Source: Pseudomonas fulva (GTDB lineage: Bacteria; Pseudomonadota; Gammaproteobacteria; Pseudomonadales; Pseudomonadaceae). Taken from it: a stretch of 64,000 nt of DNA. Shown here piece after piece: positions 8,252 to 19,293 of this stretch. The position numbers and the translations under genes are program-made. The stretch is taken from NCBI RefSeq assembly GCF_015680705.1, contig NZ_JADNYP010000003.1:186001-250000 (forward strand), written 5' to 3'. Under the pieces are notes generated by a model. That model saw nothing but the letters and a program-made list of their open reading frames with translations. It was not told where the DNA came from and ran no database searches. Numbering within the stretch: position 1 is the first letter of the stretch; each line of letters begins with the position of its first letter.

Positions 8252-9217
8252 TTATTTGCGCAATGCGCCGCGCATCATTCGTACCAGGCCGCGGGCCTGC
8301 TGCTTGAATCGCTGCAGGCCGCTACGGGGGCTGTTCGGCTCCACCAGCCCTTGCTGCCTCAACCACTCCTTCCAGCGAATCCGCTCGTCCGTCACTACCC
8401 AACCCGCTTGCGGAGCGAAGCTCTCCGCCAGGTACAGGCCACGGGTATTGGCCGGGATCAGCTCGCCCTTGCGCAACGTATACAGCTCGGCCAGCGGCCG
8501 TCCATCCTCGAGCGGCATCAGGTACAGGTCCGGGCGCTTGCGATCGAGCCTCGTCACCAGCTGGTCGCCTTCCAGGCGCTCGTCGACGTGGAACAGGCTC
8601 AAGGACTTGGCCTCCTTGGGCACTTGCAGGCGCATGTCATAGACCAGTTGCAGCGAGGCCGTGGGCAGGTGCACATAGGCCCTTGGCCGCTCCAGCAGCC
8701 TGAGACCGCCGCAGTGCACAGGTAGCGCGGCGCCCGACTCGGGCGTAAGGATGAAGGGCAACGCCTCGCGGTAATGCAGCGCGGCCGCGTAGGGCGCGGG
8801 CAGCCAGGTATCGTTGAAACGTCCGCCCAGCCAGCCTTCGGGCGTTTCCAGCAGGCATTCCTCGGCGACCTCCTGTACGGCGGTGTGCAGTGGCAGGTTG
8901 AGCTCATGCGCCGGTACGTAGCCGGAAATCAGCTTGAGCACCACGTCGCCGCGATCCTGGCGACGCTGGCGCACCAGTACCCAGTAGTCGCGATGCTGCC
9001 AGTGCAGCGTGAGCCGCACCGAGACGCCGAGGTTGGCCAGTTCGACCACGAAGCGCTCGTGGTCGGGGAGCTGGATCGGCCGGCGGCGGGCCTGGGTCTG
9101 GGCGAAGTTGCGAGGCATGCCGATGCTCTGGTAGGTCAGGCCCTCGGCGGTGGCCTCGACGTGCAGCGGCAGGGTCTTGAAGTTGCTCGGGTTCTTGCGG
9201 ATCAACGTTCGCGCCAC
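8252..9217 (-). CDS. Conserved hypothetical protein with a degenerate Nudix box
   Basis: A 321-residue cytoplasmic protein. The GTG start at 9217 is preceded by AGGAG seven bases upstream; longer versions would run into the neighbouring reductase. Residues 99-120 resemble a Nudix box (G99, E105, then QEVAEE at 115-120), but the arginine of REUxEE is glutamine and two residues are inserted between E105 and that block. The surrounding pattern (VVLKLISGYVPAHE) is Nudix-like. It is the third gene of a minus-strand operon after the FAD oxidoreductase and aldo/keto reductase. Whether it retains hydrolase activity is unclear. Confidence 0.6.
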   Translation of the reverse strand: MARTLIRKNPSNFKTLPLHVEATAEGLTYQSIGMPRNFAQTQARRRPIQLPDHERFVVELANLGVSVRLTLHWQHRDYWVLVRQRRQDRGDVVLKLISGYVPAHELNLPLHTAVQEVAEECLLETPEGWLGGRFNDTWLPAPYAAALHYREALPFILTPESGAALPVHCGGLRLLERPRAYVHLPTASLQLVYDMRLQVPKEAKSLSLFHVDERLEGDQLVTRLDRKRPDLYLMPLEDGRPLAELYTLRKGELIPANTRGLYLAESFAPQAGWVVTDERIRWKEWLRQQGLVEPNSPRSGLQRFKQQARGLVRMMRGALRK

Positions 9218-9254
9218 GGGGTTGCTCCTCGTCTCGGGCGGCCGCGCGGGCGGC

Positions 9255-10067
9255 TCAAGGCCGGCCCAGAATACGAGCCACGGTGGCCACGTTGTGGGCC
9301 AGGTGCAGCGGGTTGATGGTGCCGACGATAGCACTGCTCACGCCGGGGTGGGCGAACAGCAGTTCGAAGCTGGCCCGGACCGGGTCGACACCGGGCGCGA
9401 GGCAAATGTGCCCGCTGGCCAGCGCTTTCTTGACCAGGATTGCCTTGCCCTGTTCGGCAGCGTAGTCCAGCACCGGCCGTTCCGCCTGCTCGTTCAGATT
9501 GTAGGTGACCATGGCGCAATCGCCTTGTTGCAAGGCTTTCAGGCCGCCGGCGACCGTCTTGCCGGAAAGCCCGAAGCCAAGGATCTTGCCTTCGCGCTTG
9601 AGCTCGGCAAGTGTGGCGTAGACGTCCTGGTGCTCGAGGATATCCAGGTCATTGCCGTCGGAGTGGACCAGCACCAGTTCGATGCGGTCGGTTTCCAGGC
9701 GCTGCAGGCTGCGTTCCACCGAGCGCCGCGTGTGCGCGGCGCTGAAGTCGAAGCGCGAGCGTCCCTGTTCGAACTCTTCGCCGACCTTGCTGACGATCAC
9801 CCAATGCTCCCGCTGCCCGCGCAGCAGAGGACCGAGGCGCTCCTCGCTGATGCCATAGGCAGGCGCGGTGTCCAGCAGGTTGAGCCCAAGCTCGCGGGCC
9901 TGGCGCAGCAGCGCACGTGCGGCTTGGTCATCCGGAATGCTGAAGCCGGAGGGGTATTTCACTCCCTGATCGCGGCCAAGCTTGACCGTGCCCAGTCCCA
10001 AGGGCGATACGCTCAGGCCGGTACTGCCCAGTGGGCGATGGTGGTCATGCAGGGTAGGCAGGCTCAT
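9255..10067 (-). CDS. Aldo/keto reductase
   Basis: A 270-residue NAD(P)H-dependent oxidoreductase of the aldo/keto reductase fold. The catalytic tetrad is visible: Asp and Tyr in NLLDTAPAYG, Lys in VIVSKVG and His in LVLVHSDG. The start ATG overlaps the stop of the upstream FAD oxidoreductase by 4 bases (ATGA), so the two are translationally coupled. The order matches the P. aeruginosa PA4991-PA4992 pair as I recall it. The substrate is unknown. Confidence 0.85.
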   Translation of the reverse strand: MSLPTLHDHHRPLGSTGLSVSPLGLGTVKLGRDQGVKYPSGFSIPDDQAARALLRQARELGLNLLDTAPAYGISEERLGPLLRGQREHWVIVSKVGEEFEQGRSRFDFSAAHTRRSVERSLQRLETDRIELVLVHSDGNDLDILEHQDVYATLAELKREGKILGFGLSGKTVAGGLKALQQGDCAMVTYNLNEQAERPVLDYAAEQGKAILVKKALASGHICLAPGVDPVRASFELLFAHPGVSSAIVGTINPLHLAHNVATVARILGRP

Positions 10068-11239
10068 GGCAACAGATGCTCCCAGGCAGGGATACCGACT
10101 ACCGGGCGCGGCAGGTCGGACAGGTTTGGCCGGGCGGTGGGACGGATCTCGTCACGCTCGAGAGCCGCCAGCACGCGGTCGGCGAAATCCGGGGCCAATG
10201 CCAGTTTGGTCGGCCAGCCCACCAGCAAGCGCTGCTGTTCTGCCAGGAAGGCGTTGTCGGGGCGCACGAGGCCGGACTGCGCCGGCTCCGCGCGGTCGAC
10301 CCGCAGCGTCGCCCAGTGCAGCGGGCGCTGGTCGATCCAGGGCAGCAGGCTGGCGATTTCCTCCTGCGCCGCGGCAACCTGCGCGGCAGGCTCACGGGCC
10401 ACCCCTTCGGCTTCGGCCAGATCGCCCCCCAGGTACCACACCCATTGCCCGTCGGCGGCCGGGTGACTGGTGACGGTGATCCTCGGCTTGGGGCCACCCC
10501 CCAGGCAATGGGCATACAGGGGTTTGAGGGTCGGTCCCTTGACCAGCACCATGTGCAGGGGGCGCCGCTGCATCGCCGGCTGGCCGATGCCCAGGGCCTG
10601 CAGCAGCTGCTCGGTGCCGGCTCCGGCGCTAAGCACGATCCGCTGTGCACGGATCTCGCGGTCATCCACGCGCAGGCCGGCCAGCTCGCCGTCATCGCGC
10701 AGGGGTTCGATCCGCTCGCCAGCCAGCAGGCTGTCGCCGGCCAGGCGGCCCAGGTTGGCCAGTAGGCTAGGCACATCGATCACCAGCTCGGCCAGGCGAT
10801 AGACCTTGCCTTTGAAGGCTCGATCCTGCAGGGCAGGGGGCAGTTGCTCGCCCTTGACCTGGTCGACGCGGCCACGCACGGCCTTGCTGGCGAAGAAGCT
10901 GGCAAGGTTGCCGGCCAGGGTGCCTGGCGACCAGAGATAATGCGCCTCGGACAAGAGGCGGGTAGCGCTCAGGTCGAGCTCGCCGTGGCCGGCCAGCGCT
11001 TCGCGCCAGCGTCGCGGCATGTCGGCGATCGCTTCGGAGGCACCCGTGAGCGCGCCATGCAGGGCGTATTTGGCACCGCCGTGAATGATGCCTTGGGACT
11101 TGATGGTCTGCTCGCCGCCCAGGCTGCCACGCTCCACCAGCACCGTCGAATAGCCGAGCCGTCGCAACCTGGCGTTGAGCCAGAGGCCAGCGACCCCGGC
11201 GCCGACGATCAGGACGTCAGTGGAAATGGCGGATGGCAT
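10064..11239 (-). CDS. FAD-dependent oxidoreductase (DAO family)
   Basis: A 391-residue protein with an N-terminal dinucleotide-binding motif (VLIVGAGVAGLWLNARL, GxGxxG) followed by an acidic strand end (LVERG), typical of D-amino-acid oxidase/glycerol-3-phosphate dehydrogenase-like flavoproteins. Downstream segments such as RIVLSAGAGTEQLL fit the second FAD-contacting region. It heads a three-gene operon with the aldo/keto reductase and the Nudix-like protein. The substrate is not deducible. Confidence 0.8.
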   Translation of the reverse strand: MPSAISTDVLIVGAGVAGLWLNARLRRLGYSTVLVERGSLGGEQTIKSQGIIHGGAKYALHGALTGASEAIADMPRRWREALAGHGELDLSATRLLSEAHYLWSPGTLAGNLASFFASKAVRGRVDQVKGEQLPPALQDRAFKGKVYRLAELVIDVPSLLANLGRLAGDSLLAGERIEPLRDDGELAGLRVDDREIRAQRIVLSAGAGTEQLLQALGIGQPAMQRRPLHMVLVKGPTLKPLYAHCLGGGPKPRITVTSHPAADGQWVWYLGGDLAEAEGVAREPAAQVAAAQEEIASLLPWIDQRPLHWATLRVDRAEPAQSGLVRPDNAFLAEQQRLLVGWPTKLALAPDFADRVLAALERDEIRPTARPNLSDLPRPVVGIPAWEHLLP

Positions 11240-11320
11240 GCGGATACCTCGGAAACTAGGACAGGGACCCAGTATACAGGCTGCGCTCGGCCCGCATGCG
11301 TCGGCATGCCGAGTTCGCCG

Positions 11321-11653
11321 TCAGTGTCCGGCCGTGCTGGAGAAAACCTGGATCACCACCACCCCGGCGACGATCATGGCCATGCCAAGCATCGCGGGCA
11401 GGTCGAGCTTCTGCCCGTAGATCACCAACGCCGCCACGCTGATCAGGACGATGCCCAGCCCCGACCAGATCGCATAGGCGATACCTACCGGAATGCTGCG
11501 CACCACCAGGGTCAGCATCCAGAACGCCACGCCATAGCCGCAAACCATCAGCAGCAGCGGCAGGGGCGTGCTCAAGCCCTTGACCGCCTTCATGGACGCG
11601 GTGGCGATGACTTCGGCGCAAATCGCGATGGCCAGGTAGATGTAGGCGTTCAT
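11321..11653 (-). CDS. emrE: Small multidrug resistance (SMR) efflux protein, EmrE-like
   Basis: A 110-residue four-helix membrane protein. ATG 11653 has GGAGG upstream. The essential glutamate E14 is in place (AICAEV), and AYAIWSGLGIVLI matches the SMR signature with the substrate-contacting tryptophan. The family works as antiparallel dimers exchanging protons for quaternary cations. It is divergent from a LysR regulator across 85 bases, which suggests regulation by it. It is closer to EmrE than to SugE by these motifs. Confidence 0.9.
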   Translation of the reverse strand: MNAYIYLAIAICAEVIATASMKAVKGLSTPLPLLLMVCGYGVAFWMLTLVVRSIPVGIAYAIWSGLGIVLISVAALVIYGQKLDLPAMLGMAMIVAGVVVIQVFSSTAGH

Positions 11654-11738
11654 TGGCAAATCCTCCGTTTGGAGCGGCATTCTATCCCTCAGGCGGCTGC
11701 GATAAAGTCATTACCTATCTGTCTGGGAGATGGGTTCG

Positions 11739-12629
11739 ATGGCTGAGCATTGGAATCTCGAGCAGCTCCGGCTGTTCGTTCGCGTCGCCGAGCTGCGCTC
11801 GTTCTCGGCCGTGGCCCGCGAGCAGCGCAAGGCGCAATCGGCCGTGAGCAGTGCCATCGCTCTACTCGAGGCTGACCTGGGCGTGGGCTTGTTCGACCGT
11901 AGCAGCGGGCGCCAGCCGCGCCTGAGCGAAAGTGGCGCGGCCCTGCTCGAGGATGCCCGTGAACTGTTGCGCCAGTGCGAGCGTCTCGATGGTCGGGCGC
12001 TGGCGCTGATGCGTGGCCAGGAGGCGTCGCTGCGCGTGGCGCAGGACGAGGCGATGCCGTACCAGCCGGTGATCGACAGCCTTGACGAGCTGGCCAGTCG
12101 TTATCCCTATCTGCAAGTCCAGCTGGCCAGTGGCGCCCAGGGCGACGTTGCGCGCAAGCTGCTCGAGCGCCGGGCCGACCTGGGCCTGTTCTTTCATCAC
12201 GAACGTATTCCGGCCTCGCTCGAACGGCGTTCGCTCGGCAGCGTGGAAATGGTCACGGTATGCGCAATCGACCACCCGCTGGCAAGCGAGCCAAGGGTGA
12301 CTCGTCAGCGCCTGGCTCGCCACCGTCAGCTGCTGATCACCCCGCAACAGAGCGGCTACCCAGGTGGCGAGGCGATCAGCCCGCAGGTCTGGCGTGCCGA
12401 CAGTTTCTATGCGATGGCCGAGCTGCTGATGCGCGGCCTGGGCTGGGCCTGGCTGCCGCGCCATGTGGTGCAATACCCCACCTACCAGGCGCAGATGGTC
12501 GAGCTGGCTTGCGACTGGTGCCCGCCGGCGCTGGTGGTGGAGCTCGCCTGGCGCCGCGACGAACCGCTGGGGCCAGCCGCGCAGTGGCTGGCGGAGCGTT
12601 TCGCGGTGCACTTGCGTGCGATCGGCTAG
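11739..12629 (+). CDS. LysR-family transcriptional regulator
   Basis: A 296-residue DNA-binding regulator. The N-terminal winged helix-turn-helix is clear (LEQLRLFVRVAELRSFSAVA, then SAVSSAIALLEADLG, LFDR), followed by a periplasmic-binding-like effector domain. ATG 11739 is preferred over ATG 11730 because GGGAG at 11725-11729 is 9 bases away from it but abuts the other. It is divergent from the SMR gene, a usual arrangement for a LysR regulator and its target. Confidence 0.85.
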   Translation: MAEHWNLEQLRLFVRVAELRSFSAVAREQRKAQSAVSSAIALLEADLGVGLFDRSSGRQPRLSESGAALLEDARELLRQCERLDGRALALMRGQEASLRVAQDEAMPYQPVIDSLDELASRYPYLQVQLASGAQGDVARKLLERRADLGLFFHHERIPASLERRSLGSVEMVTVCAIDHPLASEPRVTRQRLARHRQLLITPQQSGYPGGEAISPQVWRADSFYAMAELLMRGLGWAWLPRHVVQYPTYQAQMVELACDWCPPALVVELAWRRDEPLGPAAQWLAERFAVHLRAIG

Positions 12630-12784
12630 GGTTGCAAGGGAAGTCGTCGAGCGGCGCTCAGGCCAGGCGAAAACGGGCGAGCAAGCAGTGCACGACGGGT
12701 GGATGAGCAGTGCGGGCCTGCTTTCGAGGCAGCATGAGCGCCGCGCAGGCACTTTTCGTACGAAGCCTAGTACACTGCGCGGTC

Positions 12785-14053
12785 ATGAACAGAACCCTTT
12801 ACACCTTGTTGTTCCACCTGGGCCTGCCGCTGGTCGCGCTGCGCCTGTTCCTGCGCGGGCGCAAGGCGCCGGCCTATCGCCAGCGCATCGGCGAACGCTT
12901 CGCCTGTGGCCTTGCGGCTTTGCGCCCGGGCGGTATCTGGGTGCATGCAGTCTCGGTCGGCGAGAGCATCGCCGCCGCGCCCATGGTCCGCGCCTTGCTC
13001 GCAGCCTATCCGGGCCTGCCGATCACCTTGACCTGCATGACACCGACCGGCTCCGAGCGCATCCGCGCGCTGTTCGCCGACGAGCCGCGGGTACAGCACT
13101 GCTATCTGCCCTACGACCTGCCCTGGACCACTGGGCGTTTTCTCGAGCACGTCCAGCCACGCCTGGGCATCATCATGGAAACCGAGCTCTGGCCAAACCT
13201 GATTCACCAGTGTCATCGACGCGGTATCCCGGTGGCCTTGGCGAATGCTCGCTTGTCCGAGCGCTCCGCCCGTGGCTACGCACGCTTCGCCGGGCTGACC
13301 AGGCCGATGCTCGGCGAGATGAGCCTGATTGCCGTGCAGACCGAAACCGAGGCCGAGCGTTTTCGCCAGCTCGGGGCACGACCCGAGTGCGTGCAAGTCA
13401 CCGGTTCGATCAAGTTCGACCTGCAGATCGACGCGCAGCTGCTGCCCCGCGCGCGTGAGCTGCGTCAGCGCTGGGGCGCCAGCCAGCGCCCGGTCTGGAT
13501 CGCAGCCAGTACCCACGAAGGCGAGGATGCGCTGATCCTCGAAGCCCATCGCCAGCTGCTGGCGATCCACGGCGATGTCTTGCTGATCCTGGTGCCGCGT
13601 CACCCGGAGCGGTTCGATGCGGTGCATGCCCTGTGCAGCCAACGTTTCGCCACGGTGCGACGCTCGTCAGGCGCGGCGGTCGACGGGGCTACGCGCGTGC
13701 TGCTGGGCGACACGATGGGCGAACTGCTGTTTCTCTATGCGCTGGCCGACATTGCCTTCGTCGGTGGCAGCCTGGTCGCCAACGGTGGCCACAACCCGCT
13801 CGAGCCGGCGGCGTTGTCCTTGCCGGTGATCATGGGCCCGCACGTGTTCAACTTCCTCGAGATCAGCGCCATGTTGCGCCAGGCCGGCGCCTTGCAGCAG
13901 GTGGACGATGCCGATGGCCTGGCCCTGGCGGTGCGCCAGCGGCTCGAACTGCCACAGCAGGCGCGCCGGATGGGCGAGGCAGGTCGGGCCGTGATGCAAG
14001 CCAACCAAGGGGCGTTGCAACGACTGCTGGACGGGCTCGGCCGCCTGCTTTGA
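12785..14053 (+). CDS. waaA: 3-deoxy-D-manno-octulosonic acid (Kdo) transferase WaaA
   Basis: A 422-residue inner-membrane-anchored GT30 enzyme that adds Kdo from CMP-Kdo to lipid IVA. The N-terminal hydrophobic anchor (LYTLLFHLGLPLVALRLFL) precedes the acceptor-side motif RQRIGERFA, with the family's conserved glutamate. VHAVSVGES, ALANARLSERS and the C-terminal GGHNPLEPAA are all present. The start is ATG 12785 by family alignment. It converges on tolC with 139 bases between and no clear terminator. Confidence 0.95.
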   Translation: MNRTLYTLLFHLGLPLVALRLFLRGRKAPAYRQRIGERFACGLAALRPGGIWVHAVSVGESIAAAPMVRALLAAYPGLPITLTCMTPTGSERIRALFADEPRVQHCYLPYDLPWTTGRFLEHVQPRLGIIMETELWPNLIHQCHRRGIPVALANARLSERSARGYARFAGLTRPMLGEMSLIAVQTETEAERFRQLGARPECVQVTGSIKFDLQIDAQLLPRARELRQRWGASQRPVWIAASTHEGEDALILEAHRQLLAIHGDVLLILVPRHPERFDAVHALCSQRFATVRRSSGAAVDGATRVLLGDTMGELLFLYALADIAFVGGSLVANGGHNPLEPAALSLPVIMGPHVFNFLEISAMLRQAGALQQVDDADGLALAVRQRLELPQQARRMGEAGRAVMQANQGALQRLLDGLGRLL

Positions 14054-14192
14054 ACCGAATCGCGCAACTAGGCGTACCAGCCGGCTCCCGTCCACTCACC
14101 CAAGTGCCATGCTTACCCAGCGCTGGATCTGCGCCGGCATGCTCGGCGTCTGCGCCGTGGACATGCTGCGCAAGCCTTGGGTCGAGGATCGT

Positions 14193-15629
14193 TCACCGCT
14201 TGCGCTCGAAGTTCTTCGCCGCGGCGGCAGCCAGGTCCGGGGGCAGGAAGTCGCGGTCCGGGTTGTAGTCGACCTTCAGGTAGCGCCCCAGGTCCTGCAG
14301 GTCCTGCGGGCTCAAGGTGCCGGCCGCCTGCTTGAGGCGCAGGTTGTCGAGGATGTAGTCGTAGCGGCTGTCGTTGTAGTCGCGCACCGAGTTGTACAGC
14401 TGGCGCTGGGCGTCGAGCACGTCGACGATGTTGAGGGTGCCGACCTGATAGCCGATCTCGGTGGCCTGCAGGGCGCTCTGGTTGGAGATGATCGACTGCT
14501 TGCGTGCCTGTACCTGCTCGACGTCGGTATTGACCGCGCGATGCAGATTGCGAGTGTTTTCCACGACCTGGCGGCGCAGGCTCTCGCGCTGCTGCTCGGC
14601 CTGGACCAGGCGCTGGTAGGCCTCGCGCACCTGGGAGCTGGTCAGCCCGCCACTGTAGATCGGGATGTTCAACTGCAGGCCGATGCTGGTCTGCTCGGCA
14701 TCGCCGCCATAGATCACGCCGGGCTGCGGCGCCGGGTTGGTGAAGCCGAGGCTGTCATTGTCGCCTTTCTGGTAGCGCGCCACCGCGTCGACGGTCGGCG
14801 CATGGCCGGCCTTGCGCTGGCGCACGGTCTGCTCGGCAGCAGCGACCGCGTGGTTGGTCGCCAGCAAATTGAGGTTCTGGCGCGCGGCGGTTTCGACCCA
14901 GATCGTGGCATCGTTGGGGCTCGGCACCTGTACCGGCAGGCTGTGGACCACGCCCTGGAGCGCCGGATACTCGCGGTTGGTGAGCGTGACCAGCGCCTGG
15001 AAGGCATCCTGCACCTGGCGTTCGGCAATGAGGCGATTGGCCCGGGCAGTGTCATGGCTGGCTTGCGACTGCAGCACATCGGTCTTGTCCGAGAGGCCCA
15101 CGTCGAAGCGTTCGTTGGACTGGTCCAGCTGGCGCTGGAGTGCAGCTTCCTCGGCCTTGGTCGCGGCCAGGTTGTCCTGAGCCCGCAGCACCGCGAAATA
15201 GCTCTCGGCTGTTTGCAGGATCAGGTTCTGTTCGGTCGCCGACAGCTCCAGCGCCGCCTGCTCGTCCACCGCCTCGGCCGCTTGCAGCTGAAACCAGCGA
15301 TCGGCGCGGAAGATCGGTTGCGAGAGGGTGGCGCTCCAGGAGTTGCCACTGCGGTTGGCGGTGTAGGCGGGGCGATCGAGCCGGGTGCGGGTGTTCATCA
15401 TCTCGGCGCCACCGGACAGGTTCGGCAGCAGCCCGGCGCGCGCCTGCGGTACCACTTCGCGGCGCGCCCCATAGTCAGCCCGTGCCGCGGCCAGGTCGGC
15501 GTTGTTGTCGACCGCCTCCTGGTAGACGCTGACCAGGTCGGTCTTCACCGTCCTGGGCACGTCCGCTGCCCAGGCCATTGCAGTGGACGCACAGGACACG
15601 GCAATGACCAGTGAAAGTTTGCGCAACAT
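14193..15629 (-). CDS. tolC: Outer-membrane efflux channel TolC
   Basis: A 478-residue outer-membrane efflux protein. ATG 15629 has an AAGGA ribosome site and is followed by a signal peptide ending near SCASTAMAWAAD. Two repeats of the outer-membrane efflux domain are visible, with long coiled helices and the segment GTLNIVDVLDAQRQLY typical of TolC. It serves type I secretion and multidrug efflux. It is divergent from thiC; in E. coli tolC is divergent from nudF, so here the thiamine genes lie between them. Confidence 0.93.
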   Translation of the reverse strand: MLRKLSLVIAVSCASTAMAWAADVPRTVKTDLVSVYQEAVDNNADLAAARADYGARREVVPQARAGLLPNLSGGAEMMNTRTRLDRPAYTANRSGNSWSATLSQPIFRADRWFQLQAAEAVDEQAALELSATEQNLILQTAESYFAVLRAQDNLAATKAEEAALQRQLDQSNERFDVGLSDKTDVLQSQASHDTARANRLIAERQVQDAFQALVTLTNREYPALQGVVHSLPVQVPSPNDATIWVETAARQNLNLLATNHAVAAAEQTVRQRKAGHAPTVDAVARYQKGDNDSLGFTNPAPQPGVIYGGDAEQTSIGLQLNIPIYSGGLTSSQVREAYQRLVQAEQQRESLRRQVVENTRNLHRAVNTDVEQVQARKQSIISNQSALQATEIGYQVGTLNIVDVLDAQRQLYNSVRDYNDSRYDYILDNLRLKQAAGTLSPQDLQDLGRYLKVDYNPDRDFLPPDLAAAAAKNFERKR

Positions 15630-15749
15630 AGGGCAATCCTTGAACGATGTTGAGTGACTGAACTGTCGGTTCCGTGCGATGCGCCAGTGTAGTGCCGCGG
15701 ATATCCAGCAACAATCGACCACCGGCGGCGTGGATCATTCCTGTCTCGC

Positions 15750-15778
15750 TTGGCTTATGGATCGCTCCAGTCTAGACT
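15750..15778 (+). promoter_or_regulatory. Candidate sigma-70 promoter for thiC-cytX
   Basis: TTGGCT at 15750-15755 and TAGACT at 15773-15778 are separated by 17 bases, which would start transcription near 15785, exactly where the riboswitch aptamer begins. The agreement in position is the main support. Confidence 0.6.
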
Positions 15779-15784
15779 GCCGGT

Positions 15785-17931
<2,147 letters not shown>

Positions 17932-18009
17932 TGCACAAGCGGCCCCGGAGCCGCGATGGGCCGCACGGCGGCCCCAACGATCTATCCATCCTTCATCGAG
18001 TATCGATCC

Positions 18010-19293
18010 GTGAGCACGCCTAGCCAATTTTCCCCTGACCAGCCCATCCCGCTGGGCCACCGTCCCTTCGGCGCCCGCGATTTTTTCGCCCTGTGGTTTT
18101 CCCTTGGCACCGGCCTGATGGTCCTGCAGGTTGGTGCGATGCTGGCGCCCGGCCTGGGCCTGGGCGGCTCCTTGCTGGCGATCTGCTCTGGCACCGCCAT
18201 CGGTGTGGTGCTGCTGGCCGCGGCCGGGGTGATCGGCACCGATACCGGACTGTCGGCCATGGCCTCGCTGCGTCTGACCCTGGGTGCCCATGGTGCCCGG
18301 GCGCCGGCTGTGCTCAATTTGCTGCAACTGGTCGGCTGGGGCGCGTTCGAGATCATCGTCATGCGCGATGCCGCCAGCCTGCTCGGTGCGCGTGCCTTCG
18401 GCGAAGGCAGCGCCTGGAGCAGTCCGTGGCTGTGGACGCCATGCTTCGGCGTGCTGGCCACCGTGCTGGCGGTCAGCGGCCCGCTGACCTTCGTGCGTCG
18501 CATTTTGCGCACCTGGGGCATCTGGCTGCTGCTCGGCGCCTGCCTGTGGCTGACCTGGAACCTGTTCGCCAAGGCTGCCCTGGCCTCGATCTGGAACCGG
18601 GCAGGCGACGGCTCGATGCCCTTGGCCGTCGGCATCGACATCGCCATCGCCATGCCGCTGTCCTGGTTGCCGCTGATCGCCGACTACTCACGTTTCGGCC
18701 AGCGCGCCAGCCGGGTGTTCGGCGCCACGGCGTTGGGCTATTTCCTCGGCAACGCCTGGCTGATGAGCCTCGGCGTTGCCTATACCCTGGCATTCACCCA
18801 AGGCAGCGAGGCCAATGCGCTACTGCTGGCATTGGCCGGCGCCGGGCTGGGCATGCCCTTGCTGCTGATCCTGCTCGACGAGTCGGAAAACGCCTTTGCC
18901 GATATCCATTCGGCGGCCGTCTCGAGTGCCTTGCTGGTGCGGCTGAAGGTCGAGCACCTGGCCGTGGCGGTCGGCTTGCTGTGCACCTCGATCGCCTGCC
19001 TGGCTCCCCTGGCCCAGTACGAGAACTTCCTGCTACTGATTGGTTCGCTGTTCGCGCCGCTGTTCGGCGTGGTGCTGACCGACCACTTCCTGGTGCGTCG
19101 CCGGCGTGCGCCGGCCGCGGTGCGAGGGCTGCACTGGCATGCCCTGCTCGCCTGGTCGGCAGGCGTGGCGGCCTACCACGCCCTCGCCAGCCTGGCCCCG
19201 CAGGTCGGTGCGACCCTGCCGGCAGTGCTGCTGGCAGGGGCACTGCACGGCTTGCTGAGCGTCAGCCGCGCCCAGGAAACAGCTCGGGCCTGA
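18010..19293 (+). CDS. cytX: Putative hydroxymethylpyrimidine permease CytX (NCS1 family)
   Basis: A transporter of about 427 residues with some 12 hydrophobic segments, of the nucleobase:cation symporter-1 type (GARDFFALWFSLGTGLMVLQ near the N-terminus, LPLIADYSRF in the middle). CytX members are usually under TPP control and bring in the HMP moiety of thiamine; its place right after thiC fits. The start is uncertain: GTG 18010 (STPSQFSP) is preferred, with ATG 17956 also possible. A GC-rich 6-base-pair hairpin (17959-17973) lies in the gap. Its 3' end overlaps the convergent lipoprotein gene by 32 bases. Confidence 0.85.
   Translation: MSTPSQFSPDQPIPLGHRPFGARDFFALWFSLGTGLMVLQVGAMLAPGLGLGGSLLAICSGTAIGVVLLAAAGVIGTDTGLSAMASLRLTLGAHGARAPAVLNLLQLVGWGAFEIIVMRDAASLLGARAFGEGSAWSSPWLWTPCFGVLATVLAVSGPLTFVRRILRTWGIWLLLGACLWLTWNLFAKAALASIWNRAGDGSMPLAVGIDIAIAMPLSWLPLIADYSRFGQRASRVFGATALGYFLGNAWLMSLGVAYTLAFTQGSEANALLLALAGAGLGMPLLLILLDESENAFADIHSAAVSSALLVRLKVEHLAVAVGLLCTSIACLAPLAQYENFLLLIGSLFAPLFGVVLTDHFLVRRRRAPAAVRGLHWHALLAWSAGVAAYHALASLAPQVGATLPAVLLAGALHGLLSVSRAQETARA

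Noticed and set aside
14054..14192. Terminator between waaA and tolC
   Set aside because: No stable stem with a T-tract could be found in the 139 bases.
14109..15614. 501-residue plus-strand open frame opposite tolC
   Set aside because: It is exactly antisense to tolC with no recognisable motifs; long antisense frames are expected in GC-rich DNA.
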